Notes under the pieces: model-generated
Seen by the model: only the letters and a program-made list of their open reading frames with translations
What the model was told of the DNA's origin: nothing
Database searches by the model: none
Source: Saliniramus sp050485405
GTDB lineage: Bacteria > Pseudomonadota > Alphaproteobacteria > Rhizobiales > Beijerinckiaceae
Length of the DNA stretch: 64,000 nt
Reading direction: 5' to 3'
Assembly (NCBI GenBank): GCA_050485405.1
Contig: JBJHBI010000017.1
Coordinates: 1 to 64,000 of the forward strand
In this document: piece after piece, positions 44,772-53,807 of the stretch
How positions within the stretch are numbered: position 1 is the first letter of the stretch
Layout of the letters: each line of letters begins with the position of its first letter
Program-made: the position numbers and the translations under genes

Positions 44772-46418
44772 TCAAGCTCCCGCAATGCGACGCGCGGTGA
44801 GCGATACGAGAAGGCACAATAGTAACTGCAACCAAAAAATGCCATTGCCGAATCGTGCAAAAAAAGTGGGCGCGCCGGGCTCGGGCAAACCGGAATCGAG
44901 TACGCCCTCGATATTGACGTCGAGTGACGACAGTATTCGCCCGTATGAGTCGATGACCCCCGATATACCACTGTTGGCTGCACGCACGAGGGGCAGGCCT
45001 TCTTCTACGGCACGTAGTCTCGCCTGGGCGAAATGCTGACGCGGGCCGGGTGTATCGCCGAACCAGGCATCGTTCGTGACGTTGAGCATCATGCCCGCCC
45101 GCCGCGTGTCGGTTTCGTCGTCGGGGCGTACGGCACCGGGAAAAATCGCCTCGTAACAGATGCCTGCGGCAATCGGCGGCAGGCCCGGCGCCTCAAGCAT
45201 GCGCCGGCGCGCGGCCGCGGTGAAGCCGCCGGGAACCTGGATGAATTCGCGCAGCCCGAGTGCCCGCAAGGTCCCGTCGAAAATGCGCGGCAGGTACTCG
45301 CCGAAGGGCACGAGATGCACCTTGTCGTAGGTGGCGCGGATGCTGCCATCCCCCGCCACGACGTGAATCGAATTGAAGAAATCATGCCCCTCGCCGCGCA
45401 GGCGCTCCTCCGCCCGCGCCGCCCCGGTGATCAGCGTCACGTCGGAGGGCAGCAGCGCGGCGATCTGCGCGAGCGCCCGGCGATCGTTGTGGAGCAGGAA
45501 GGGAAAGGCCGATTCGGGCCAGATCAGATGCGTCACATCCGCGACGCCCGATGTCTGCGGCGAGGTCGCGCGGTCGGACAGGCGCAGATAGCGCTCCATG
45601 ATCTCTTCGCGATTGGCCGGATTGAATTTCTCGTCCTGGGGCAGGTTCGGCTGCATGATGCGCAGCTGGACGCCGGCCACGAGTGGGCTCGGGCCGGCGG
45701 GTACGCGGAGGGCGCCGTAGCCGATGATGCCGATCAGGACGAGCGCCGCGATCACCGTCGGAACGGCGCGCGTCGCCGGGCGCGTCCCCGTCGCGATGGT
45801 GGCCGGTGCGGCGGCGATGGCGACGGCGAAGACCGTCATCCCCCACAGGCCGATCAGGGATGCGATCTGCATCGGCCAGACCTGCTGGCCGAGCGCCATG
45901 CCGAGGCTGTTCCAGGGAAACCCGGTGAACATGTGCCCGCGCAGCCATTCGGCGAGGCCGAGCCCGAAGGCGAGGGCCAGTATACGCCAGGGTCCCGTGC
46001 TCCAGACGAGGCGCGCGGCCAGGAATCCGAAAGCGTAGAAGAAAGCCAGAGCCGCCGGCAGGCCGATCACGCCGAGCGGCATCGCCCAGGCGAAACGATC
46101 CGCCTCGACGAGGAAAGCGGCGCCCAGCCACCACAGACCCGCGAGCAGATAGCCGAAGCCCCAGAACCAGCCGGCGCTCGCTGCGGCCCGCAACGTTCCC
46201 AAACGCTTTCCGGCGCCAGCGCCACCCGCGCCGTCGATCAGCCAGACGGCGACGACGAGCGAGACGATCAATGCCGGGAAAAAGCCGAAGGGCGGCATGG
46301 CGAGGGCGCCGAAAGCGCCGGCGGCCATCGCGATCGCGGCGCGCCGCCAGCCCCAGCTCAGGATGACGCCGTGGGCGAGTCCCTGCAGCTTTTCGATGAT
46401 CATGCCGTGATCACTCAC
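44772..46418 (-). CDS. lnt: Apolipoprotein N-acyltransferase
   Basis: A 548-residue membrane enzyme, the last step of lipoprotein maturation. An N-terminal set of about six to seven membrane helices is followed by a periplasmic nitrilase-like domain with THLIWPESAFPFLL (catalytic Glu), TYDKVHLVPFGEYLP (Lys), and AGICYEAIFPGAVRP (Cys), then NVTNDAWFGDTPGPRQH and a final helix. I start at GTG 46418, which overlaps the corC stop by 4 bases; an ATG five codons later is also possible. LptE and the YkuD lipoprotein in this window are likely substrates. Confidence 0.96.
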   Translation of the reverse strand: MSDHGMIIEKLQGLAHGVILSWGWRRAAIAMAAGAFGALAMPPFGFFPALIVSLVVAVWLIDGAGGAGAGKRLGTLRAAASAGWFWGFGYLLAGLWWLGAAFLVEADRFAWAMPLGVIGLPAALAFFYAFGFLAARLVWSTGPWRILALAFGLGLAEWLRGHMFTGFPWNSLGMALGQQVWPMQIASLIGLWGMTVFAVAIAAAPATIATGTRPATRAVPTVIAALVLIGIIGYGALRVPAGPSPLVAGVQLRIMQPNLPQDEKFNPANREEIMERYLRLSDRATSPQTSGVADVTHLIWPESAFPFLLHNDRRALAQIAALLPSDVTLITGAARAEERLRGEGHDFFNSIHVVAGDGSIRATYDKVHLVPFGEYLPRIFDGTLRALGLREFIQVPGGFTAAARRRMLEAPGLPPIAAGICYEAIFPGAVRPDDETDTRRAGMMLNVTNDAWFGDTPGPRQHFAQARLRAVEEGLPLVRAANSGISGVIDSYGRILSSLDVNIEGVLDSGLPEPGAPTFFARFGNGIFWLQLLLCLLVSLTARRIAGA

Positions 46419-47833
46419 CGCGTGCCGGAAGCGCCGGCGGCTTTCTCGGAAGCGCCCGCGGGTTCTTTGGAAGCGCCTTCTCCATCCGGAGAGGCGGTGC
46501 CTGCGGCATCGTCCGGAAGCGGCGGCAGCGTCTTTTCCTCAGGCAGGTTCGCGGCGGTCGAATCCGTCACCATGGCGCCATCCCCGGACACGGAAGCGGG
46601 CGAATCGCCCGCGATGTTTGCGTCTTCGGGTTGCTTAGCACCGCCGCCGCGTGCCGTCACGCGTGCGGTGGCGATTTTGGCGCGCGGATCGCGGCGATGG
46701 ACGCGCACCCGCTTGAGACGACGCGGATCGGCGTCGAGCACTTCGAATTCGAGCCCCTCCGGCCCCGCGATCAGTTCGCTGCGCGCGGGCACACGCCCGG
46801 CCAGCGTCACCACCAGGCCGCCCAGCGTATCGACATCCTCGGCGAGATCGTCCGTGGTGAGATCGACGCCCAGAACCTGCGTGGCCTCTTCGAGATCCGT
46901 GCGTGCATCGGCGAGCCAGGTATGCGGGCCGTCCTGTTCGATCATGGCGGCGGAGGCGAGATCGTGCTCGTCCTCGATATCGCCGACAACGAGCTCCACC
47001 AGATCCTCGATCGAGACGAGCCCGTCCGTGCCGCCGTATTCGTCGATGACGAGCGCCATATGGGTGCGCGTCGTCTGCATCCGCACCAGCAGTTCCACCG
47101 CCGGCATCGAGGGCGGCACGAACAGGACCGGCCTCAGGATACGCGTGGCGGAAAGCGCCGTGGTGAGGTCGATATGGGCGAGCGAGAGCGCGGGCTGCGT
47201 CTTGGTCCGCCGCCGCCGCCCGTTGCCGTTCTCGGCCTTGGCCACGAGATATTCCAGGAAATCGCGGATGTGGATCATCCCTTTGGGATCATCCAGCGTC
47301 TCGCCGTAGACGGGCAGGCGCGAATGGCCGGCGCTGCGGAAGATGCGCAGCAACTCGCCGAGCTCGGTATCGGCGGAGACCGCGATGATGTCGGCGCGTG
47401 GCACCATCGCGTCACGTACCCGGGTGGCGTGGAAGCCGAGCACGTTGCGCAGCATGGCGCGTTCCTGGGCCGAGAAGCCTTCGCTCTCGGCGGTGGAGGC
47501 GAGCACGTCCTCGAGATCGGTGCGGATCGATTCGCGCGAGCGCAGGCCGAGCCGGTTCAGGACCCGGTCGAGCCAGGGCTCGCGGGCGTCCTGCTCCTCG
47601 GTCTCGCCGTCCCGAGGGTCCTGCGCCTCTTTCGCGGCGGGCGGTGGATCGCCCTCGAGCTCGCTGGGCGCGGCTACGAGAGCCTTGCGCCCTCGCCTGG
47701 AGGGCTCGTCGTCGCGTGGCGGCGCGGAGGCTTCCCGTGCGGGCGAACCCGCGACGCGACTTCGTTCTTCGTCGGGATTGCCTTCTTCCGCGCCGGGGCG
47801 GCTTTCCTGCAGACTTCGACCGTCTTCGTTCAT
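46415..47833 (-). CDS. CorC/HlyC-type CBS-domain protein
   Basis: A 472-residue protein without membrane segments. After a charged, disordered N-terminal region (to about 85), it has FSAQERAMLRNVLGFHATRV, two CBS domains (VPRADIIAVSADTELGELL and VPPSMPAVELLVRMQTTRTH), and a CorC_HlyC domain (VDTLGGLVVTLAGRVPARSE). A low-complexity acidic/Ala tail of about 75 residues ends it. The family is linked to magnesium and cobalt efflux or lipoprotein maturation, but the mechanism is unsettled. It sits between ybeY (6 bases) and lnt (4-base overlap). Both disordered extensions are unusually long. Confidence 0.92.
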   Translation of the reverse strand: MNEDGRSLQESRPGAEEGNPDEERSRVAGSPAREASAPPRDDEPSRRGRKALVAAPSELEGDPPPAAKEAQDPRDGETEEQDAREPWLDRVLNRLGLRSRESIRTDLEDVLASTAESEGFSAQERAMLRNVLGFHATRVRDAMVPRADIIAVSADTELGELLRIFRSAGHSRLPVYGETLDDPKGMIHIRDFLEYLVAKAENGNGRRRRTKTQPALSLAHIDLTTALSATRILRPVLFVPPSMPAVELLVRMQTTRTHMALVIDEYGGTDGLVSIEDLVELVVGDIEDEHDLASAAMIEQDGPHTWLADARTDLEEATQVLGVDLTTDDLAEDVDTLGGLVVTLAGRVPARSELIAGPEGLEFEVLDADPRRLKRVRVHRRDPRAKIATARVTARGGGAKQPEDANIAGDSPASVSGDGAMVTDSTAANLPEEKTLPPLPDDAAGTASPDGEGASKEPAGASEKAAGASGTR

Positions 47834-47839
47834 GGCTCG

Positions 47840-48337
47840 TCAGTCATCGCGCCCGCTGGCGCGCTCCATATAAGGATCGGCGATGCCCATGCGGGCCAGC
47901 GCGGCGACCTCGCGCGCTTCCATCGCCTCGGCCTGGGCATCCTCCTCGTGATCGTCACCGAGGCAGTGCAGCACCCCGTGCACGACGAGATGCGCCACAT
48001 GCGCGGCGATCGTCTTGCCTTCCTCCGCCGCTTCGCGCGCGCAGGTCTCCCAGGCGAGCGCGATATCGCCGAGTGGCTCGGGGCCAAGCGGATTGATGCC
48101 CGGCGCTGCGGGGAAGGAGAGGACATTGGTCGGCTGGTCCTTGCCGCGCCAGTCGCGGTTGAGGCGCGCGATGGCCGTATCGTCGGTGAAGAGCAGGCTG
48201 AGCATGACGCCGTCGCCCGCCTCGACATCCGCCCCGGCCTCCGTGAGCGCCGCCGTGACGGCCTGCCGGCACAACTCCTCCAGATCGGGAAGCGCTTCCC
48301 AGCCCGGTGCCTCCACGCTGATGTCGAGCGCGATCAC
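47840..48337 (-). CDS. ybeY: Endoribonuclease YbeY
   Basis: A 165-residue YbeY with the metal-binding motif HLVVHGVLHCLGDDH (three-histidine pattern H-3x-H-5x-H) near residue 120, RLNRDWRGKDQPTNVLSFP before it, and EPLGDIALAWE. It is a single-strand RNase needed for 16S rRNA 3'-end maturation and ribosome quality control. Its ATG overlaps the phoH stop by 4 bases and corC follows after 6 bases, so phoH-ybeY-corC-lnt is one tight unit. Confidence 0.96.
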   Translation of the reverse strand: MIALDISVEAPGWEALPDLEELCRQAVTAALTEAGADVEAGDGVMLSLLFTDDTAIARLNRDWRGKDQPTNVLSFPAAPGINPLGPEPLGDIALAWETCAREAAEEGKTIAAHVAHLVVHGVLHCLGDDHEEDAQAEAMEAREVAALARMGIADPYMERASGRDD

Positions 48338-49467
48338 GGCGTCACGTCCTCTTTCCTGACCCGCCCGGCGGTGACGCCGTCACGGGCCGATGCCGCATCA
48401 TAGGCCGCCACGATGCGCCGCACCAGATCATGGCGCACGACGTCGCCCTCGGCGAAGCGCACCCGGCCGATCCCCTCCACACCGTCGAGTACGCGCAGGG
48501 CCTCGATCAGCCCCGAGCGCTGGCCCGGTGGCAGGTCGATCTGGGTGGGATCGCCGTTGATGATCATGCGCGATCCCTCGCCGAGGCGGGTGAGGAACAT
48601 CTTCATCTGCATGGAGGTGGTGTTCTGTGCCTCGTCCAGCAAGACCACCGCGCTCGTGAGCGTGCGCCCGCGCATGAAGGCGAGAGGCGCGATCTCGATC
48701 ATGCCGGTGGTCAGGCTGCGCTCGACATGGCGCGCCTCCATGAAATCGTAGAGCGCGTCGTAGATCGGGCGCAGATACGGGTCGACCTTCTCGCGCATGT
48801 CGCCGGGCAGGAAGCCGAGGCGCTCGCCCGCTTCGACGGCGGGGCGAGTGATGATCAGCTTGTCGACCTGCCCGCTCTCCAGAAGCGAGACCGCCCAGCC
48901 CACGGCGAGCCAGGTCTTGCCGGTGCCGGCCGGCCCTTCGGCGAAGACGAGCTCGTTCTTGCGCAGGGCGCGCAGATAGGCGTCCTGCGCCGCGTTGCGG
49001 GCTTTGACGAATCCGCGCCGGCGCGTGCCGATTCCCTCGAAGGAACCGGTCTTGGCGGGCTCGACCGTCTCGGCGGCTGCGGGGAAAAGCGTGCCCTGGA
49101 AGGCGGTTTCCTGGATGGCGCCGTCGACATCACCGAGCGTCACGGTCTCGCCCTGCGAAACCCGCTCGTAGAGCGCTTCGAGCACGCGGCGTGCCTGCTC
49201 CGAGGCGACCGGGCTGCCGCGCACCACGACGCAATTGCCGTTGGCATTGGCCAGAATGTCGAGCCGCCGCTCCATATGGGCGAGATTTTGATCGTAATGG
49301 CCGAAAACGAGGCTCGCGAGGCGGTTATCCTCGAAAGTCAGCGTGATCTGCGCCGTTTCGTCGACACCGGGATGCTGGCCGGATGCCGGGGCGGTCCGGT
49401 CGCCGGCATGCGCGCCCGTGGCCGCATCCGGGTTCCGGTTTTCGTGGCGACCGTCATTATTGGGCAA
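48334..49467 (-). CDS. phoH: PhoH-like ATPase
   Basis: A 377-residue PhoH. A disordered N-terminal region (to about 40) precedes a KH-like segment, and the P-loop is FAEGPAGTGKTWLAVGWAV near residue 150. Later blocks are TRPAVEAGERLGFLPGDMRE, VVLLDEAQNTTSMQMKMFLTR (Walker B), and INGDPTQIDLPPGQRSGL. PhoH is thought to act in RNA metabolism together with YbeY, with which it is coupled here. It follows miaB by 36 bases. Confidence 0.95.
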   Translation of the reverse strand: MPNNDGRHENRNPDAATGAHAGDRTAPASGQHPGVDETAQITLTFEDNRLASLVFGHYDQNLAHMERRLDILANANGNCVVVRGSPVASEQARRVLEALYERVSQGETVTLGDVDGAIQETAFQGTLFPAAAETVEPAKTGSFEGIGTRRRGFVKARNAAQDAYLRALRKNELVFAEGPAGTGKTWLAVGWAVSLLESGQVDKLIITRPAVEAGERLGFLPGDMREKVDPYLRPIYDALYDFMEARHVERSLTTGMIEIAPLAFMRGRTLTSAVVLLDEAQNTTSMQMKMFLTRLGEGSRMIINGDPTQIDLPPGQRSGLIEALRVLDGVEGIGRVRFAEGDVVRHDLVRRIVAAYDAASARDGVTAGRVRKEDVTP

Positions 49468-49503
49468 TGCGCGATACTCCTTATGTGCCCGTTTCCCGGC
49501 GTC

Positions 49504-50880
49504 TCAAGCGGCCCCCGCCGCGATCCGCCGGTTCTGCGCACCCGTGATCACCGCCTCGCCCTGTAGCGAATTGCTCGACTGATCCGTGATGCGCACCGGC
49601 ACGATATCACCGATCGCGAGCCCCGCGCCATCGAGATGTACCGCCTGGAGATAGGGTGACTTGCCGCCGAGCTGTCCCGGATGGCGACCGGGCTTTTCGA
49701 GCAACACCTCGACCACCTTGCCGACCGTGCCCCGGTTGAAGGCCTGGCGTTGTTCTTCGAGCAGCGCCTGCAGCCGCGCCAGCCGCTCTGCCTTCACGGC
49801 TTCGGCGATCTGGGCAGTGTCATCCGCCGCAGGGGTGCCGGGGCGGGTCGAATATTTGAAGGAGAAGGCCGAGGCGAAGCCGATATCGGAAACGAGCCGC
49901 ATCGTCTCCTCGAAATCCGCGTCGCTCTCGCCGGGGAAGCCGACGATGAAATCGGACGACAGCGCGATATCCGGGCGCGCATCGCGCACCTTCTCGATGA
50001 TGCGGCGATAGGTATCGCCCGTATGCTTGCGATTCATCGCCTTGAGGATGCGGTCGGAGCCGGCCTGGACGGGCAGATGCAGATAAGGCATCAGCTGCGG
50101 CAGGTCGCGATGGGCGGTGATCAGATCATCGTCCATGTCGTTGGGATGGCTCGTCGTATAGCGGATACGCGCCACGCCCTCGATTTCGGCGACCGCGTGC
50201 AGGAGCCGCCCGAGCCCCCATTCACGCCCGTCCGGCCCCTCGCCGTGATAGGCGTTGACGTTCTGGCCGATCAGCGTGATCTCGCGCACCCCCGCATCGG
50301 CGAGCGCGCGCGCCTCCTCGATGACCTTCGCCACCGGGCGCGAGACCTCCGCGCCGCGCGTATAGGGCACGACGCAGAAGGCGCAGAACTTGTCGCAGCC
50401 TTCCTGGATGGTGAGGAAGGCGGAGACGCCGCGGCTGCGCACGCGCTTGCGTTCGAGCTTGGGCAGATGCGCGAATTTGTAGTCTTCCGGGAAATCGGTA
50501 TCGACGACGCGGCGTGACTCGGCTGCGCGCACCATGGCGGGCAGGCGGTGATAGGCCTGCGGGCCGACCACGACGTCCACGACCTGCGCCCGGCGCAGGA
50601 TCTCCTCGCCCTCGGCCTGGGCGACGCAGCCGGCGACGACGACCTTCGTGCCATGCCCTTCCTCGGCGCGGCGCGCTTTCAGCGTGCGCAGGCGCCCGAG
50701 TTCGGAATAAACCTTCTCCGCCGCCTTCTCGCGGATATGGCAGGTATTGAGCACGACGAGATCGGCATTCTCGACGGAATCGGTCTGTTCATAGCCGTCC
50801 ACGGCGAGCGCATCGGCCATGCGCTCGGAATCGTAGACGTTCATCTGACAGCCGTATGACTTGACGAAAACTTTCTTCAC
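49504..50880 (-). CDS. miaB: tRNA-2-methylthio-N6-dimethylallyladenosine synthase MiaB
   Basis: About 458 residues. The N-terminal methylthiotransferase domain has KVFVKSYGCQMNVYDSERM and VVLNTCHIREKA, and the radical SAM site is EGCDKFCAFCVVPYTRG (Cx3Cx2C). A TRAM domain ends it (GKSPYLQAVHLDGAGLAIGD). It adds the methylthio group to i6A37 of tRNAs reading UNN codons. The GTG at 50880 gives the expected start; an in-frame TTG lies three codons earlier, and the frame stays open far upstream with no similarity. It heads the leftward run. Confidence 0.96.
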   Translation of the reverse strand: MKKVFVKSYGCQMNVYDSERMADALAVDGYEQTDSVENADLVVLNTCHIREKAAEKVYSELGRLRTLKARRAEEGHGTKVVVAGCVAQAEGEEILRRAQVVDVVVGPQAYHRLPAMVRAAESRRVVDTDFPEDYKFAHLPKLERKRVRSRGVSAFLTIQEGCDKFCAFCVVPYTRGAEVSRPVAKVIEEARALADAGVREITLIGQNVNAYHGEGPDGREWGLGRLLHAVAEIEGVARIRYTTSHPNDMDDDLITAHRDLPQLMPYLHLPVQAGSDRILKAMNRKHTGDTYRRIIEKVRDARPDIALSSDFIVGFPGESDADFEETMRLVSDIGFASAFSFKYSTRPGTPAADDTAQIAEAVKAERLARLQALLEEQRQAFNRGTVGKVVEVLLEKPGRHPGQLGGKSPYLQAVHLDGAGLAIGDIVPVRITDQSSNSLQGEAVITGAQNRRIAAGAA

Positions 50881-51093
50881 GCGCTGCAACCATTCGCTTC
50901 GCGATGTACCGGATCCGGCGAGGCCGGGATTTCGCCCCTGTTTACGCGTTTTCGCCCCATAAGAGAATAGCGCTCTCGCGCGATTTTGCGCCCCGGCCCA
51001 TCCTACCGTTTCGGGCGTTTCCAATGCGTGCGCGGATGGGCTATGCCTGAAGCGGAGATTTTCCGGCTCAAGCGTGACGACGAGGCGTATTCC

Positions 51094-52620
51094 ATGACTT
51101 CGAAACCGAGCTTCCCGACCAGCTTCCCCAGGCCCCAGGCCGCTCTGTCGCCCAATACCTACGAATACGAATCCCTGCCGCTGGTGAAGCCGACGGGGTT
51201 TCGCGAATACGATGCGCGCTGGCTCTTCGAGAAAGAGATCAACCTCATGGGCGTGCAGGCGCTGGGCGCGGGGCTCGGCACGCTGATCCATGAGATGGGT
51301 GTGCGCCCCGATCTCGTCACCGGCCATGATTTCCGCGGCTATTCCTCGGCGATCAAATACGCCCTGATCTCCGGGCTGATGGCGGCGGGTGTGCGGGTGA
51401 AGGATGTCGGGCTCGCCTTGTCGCCGATGGCCTATTACGGCCAGTTCGCCCTCGATTGCCCCTGCGTGGCGATGGTCACGGCCTCGCATAACGATAATGG
51501 CTGGACGGGCGTGAAGATGGGCGCCGATCGCCCGATGACCTTCGGCCCCGACGAGATGGGCCGGCTCAAGGAGATCGTGCTGTCGGGCGAATTCGCTCTG
51601 CGCGAGGGCGGCTCCTACGCCTTCATCGAAGGCTTTGCCGAGCGCTACCTCGACGATCTGACGCAGAACGTCACCATCGAGCGCAAGTTGAAGGTGGTCG
51701 CGGCCTGCGGCAACGGCACGGCGGGCGCCTTCGCCCCGCGCGCGCTGGAGCGGATCGGCTGCGAGGTGATCCCCCTCGATTGCGAGCTCGACCACACCTT
51801 CCCGCGCTACAATCCCAATCCCGAGGACATGAAGATGCTCCACGCGCTCGCCGACAAGGTGCGCGAGACCGGGGCGGATGTCGGGCTCGGCTTCGACGGG
51901 GACGGCGATCGCTGCGGCGTCGTCGACAATGAAGGCAAGGAGATCTTCGCGGATAAGATCGGCGTCATGCTCGCGCGCGATCTCTCGAAATTGTATCCCG
52001 CCCCGACCTTCGTCGTCGACGTGAAATCGACCGGGCTGTTCAAGGATGACCCGGTCCTGATCGAGAGCGGCGTCAAGGCGGATTACTGGAAGACCGGGCA
52101 TTCCTATATCAAGCGCCGGGTCAACGAGCTCGGCGCGCTCGCCGGCTTCGAGAAATCCGGGCATTTCTTCTTCAACGAGCCCGTCGGGCGCGGCTATGAT
52201 GACGGCATCCTCACCGCGATCCACGTGGCGCAGATGCTCGATCGCAATCCGCAGAAGACGATGGCCGAGCTCTACCGCGCCATCCCGCAGACCTGGGGCT
52301 CGCCGACCATGGCGCCGAAATGCGCCGACGAGGAGAAATACGGCGTCGTCGATCGCGTCACGGCCCGGTTCAAGGCGATGTTCGAGGCGGGCGAGGAGAT
52401 AGCCGGCCAGCCGATCCGCGAACTCGTGACAGTAAACGGCGTGCGCGTGGTGACGCAGGACGGTACCTGGGGTCTGGTGCGCGCCTCCTCCAACAAGCCG
52501 GAACTGGTCGTGGTGGTGGAAAGCCCCGTCTCCGAGGAGCGCATGCGGGCCATGTTCGCGGGCGTCGACGCGATCCTGCGCGAGAACCCGGAAGTGGGTG
52601 CCTATAATCAGTCCCTGTGA
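51094..52620 (+). CDS. Phosphomannomutase/phosphoglucomutase (AlgC-like)
   Basis: A 508-residue alpha-D-phosphohexomutase. The phosphoserine loop is MVTASHNDNGWTGVKMG, the metal loop is FDGDGDRCGVVD, the sugar-specificity loop is FEKSGHFFFNEPVGRG, and the C-terminal phosphate site is VVTQDGTWGLVRASSNKPEL. It interconverts hexose 1- and 6-phosphates for polysaccharide and LPS precursors. I choose the ATG at 51094, 9 bases after GAGG; an ATG at 51043 is also in frame. Its last 13 bases overlap the end of the convergent metal permease gene. Confidence 0.93.
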   Translation: MTSKPSFPTSFPRPQAALSPNTYEYESLPLVKPTGFREYDARWLFEKEINLMGVQALGAGLGTLIHEMGVRPDLVTGHDFRGYSSAIKYALISGLMAAGVRVKDVGLALSPMAYYGQFALDCPCVAMVTASHNDNGWTGVKMGADRPMTFGPDEMGRLKEIVLSGEFALREGGSYAFIEGFAERYLDDLTQNVTIERKLKVVAACGNGTAGAFAPRALERIGCEVIPLDCELDHTFPRYNPNPEDMKMLHALADKVRETGADVGLGFDGDGDRCGVVDNEGKEIFADKIGVMLARDLSKLYPAPTFVVDVKSTGLFKDDPVLIESGVKADYWKTGHSYIKRRVNELGALAGFEKSGHFFFNEPVGRGYDDGILTAIHVAQMLDRNPQKTMAELYRAIPQTWGSPTMAPKCADEEKYGVVDRVTARFKAMFEAGEEIAGQPIRELVTVNGVRVVTQDGTWGLVRASSNKPELVVVVESPVSEERMRAMFAGVDAILRENPEVGAYNQSL

Positions 52621-53807
52621 GGCGTCGCCCCGAGCGGTTCGCCCGCCGGGGCGGGGGCCGGCGCGTGGACCGGCGCCCCCGTCGCCATGTTGCGGCCCAT
52701 CGCGGTCGCGATCGCGGTGCCCTTGGGCGTGAGGCGCAACAGCGCGCCCTCGCGCGTGATCAGGGCACGATCGAGCGCGCGCAGGATCACCTTGCGGGCC
52801 CGTTGCGGGCTCCAGCGCAGATGTTCGGTCAGGGCCTGCGTGGTATTCTCCCGCGCCATGGCGGGGGTGCCCTCATGGCTGTGCAGATGCATGACGAGGG
52901 CGATGCAATCGGCGTCACGCTTCTGCAGGCGCCGGCGCAGCCCCTGCGCGATCAGCCCCTGATGCGGCGAGAAGAGCAAAGCGAGGGCGAAGAAGGCGCC
53001 CGTCATCGAGGCCATGGCACCACCGATCGAGACGTCGTAACGCATGGCGAGCAGATAGCCCGAGACGCATGAGCCGATCGCGATCACCACGGCGAGCACC
53101 ACCATCAGGGCGAGCCGCCGCGTCAGCAGCACCGCTGCCGCGGGCGGGGTGATGACGAAAGCGATGAAGAGGATCGCGCCCACCGCATCGAAGGCCGCGA
53201 CGGCGGTCACGCTGGTGAGGCCGAGCAGGGCATAGAAGACGAGCCCCGGCGCGAAGCCGAGAGCGGCGGCGAGTGCCGGATCGAAGGTCGCGATCTTGAG
53301 CTCCTTCCACAGAAGCAGCACGAAGGCGAGGTTGATCACGAGGATCGCGCTCAGCGAGAGCACCGTCACAGGCACGGCGACACCGAAAATCTCGGTCGTA
53401 TGCATCCAGACGAAGGCGATCTCGCCGAGCAGGACCGTATGCGTGTCGATATGCACGTCGCGGCCATAGATGCCGACGAGGAGCACGCCGGCAGCGAAGA
53501 GCGCGGGAAAGACGAGCCCGATCGCCGCATCCATCTTCACGAGCCGCGAGCGCGCCAGCGCCTCCGAGAGAAAGACGGTGAGCAGCCCCGCGAGCCCCGC
53601 CCCGATGAGTTGCACCGGCCCGGAGAGCTGTCGCGTCAGAAGCCAGACCACGACGATACCGAAGACGATGGCGTGGCTGATCGCATCGGTGAGCATGGCC
53701 GAGCCGCGCAGGACCAGAAACACCCCGATCAGCGCCGATGAGGCGCCGACGAGGATGCCGGTGAGCAGGATCATGGCCGGGATGCTCTCGAAGAAGGCTG
53801 CGATCAC
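52608..53807 (-). CDS. Metal ABC transporter permease with C-terminal winged-helix-like domain (second permease)
   Basis: A 399-residue ABC-3 family permease. Residues 1-290 have about eight membrane segments with RGSAMLTDAISHAIVFGIVV, KMDAAIGLVFPALFAAGVL, and GAILFIAFVITPPAAAVLLT. Residues about 295-375 form a soluble winged-helix-like tail (VMHLHSHEGTPAMARENTTQ to ALLRLTPKGTAIATAMGRNM) reminiscent of DtxR/MarR-type modules. The GTG start overlaps the first permease's stop by 4 bases. It belongs to the Zn/Mn/Fe uptake class. A histidine-rich stretch (VMHLHSHEG) opens the tail and might sense metal; that is inference. No ATPase gene is adjacent. Confidence 0.87.
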   Translation of the reverse strand: MIAAFFESIPAMILLTGILVGASSALIGVFLVLRGSAMLTDAISHAIVFGIVVVWLLTRQLSGPVQLIGAGLAGLLTVFLSEALARSRLVKMDAAIGLVFPALFAAGVLLVGIYGRDVHIDTHTVLLGEIAFVWMHTTEIFGVAVPVTVLSLSAILVINLAFVLLLWKELKIATFDPALAAALGFAPGLVFYALLGLTSVTAVAAFDAVGAILFIAFVITPPAAAVLLTRRLALMVVLAVVIAIGSCVSGYLLAMRYDVSIGGAMASMTGAFFALALLFSPHQGLIAQGLRRRLQKRDADCIALVMHLHSHEGTPAMARENTTQALTEHLRWSPQRARKVILRALDRALITREGALLRLTPKGTAIATAMGRNMATGAPVHAPAPAPAGEPLGATPHRD

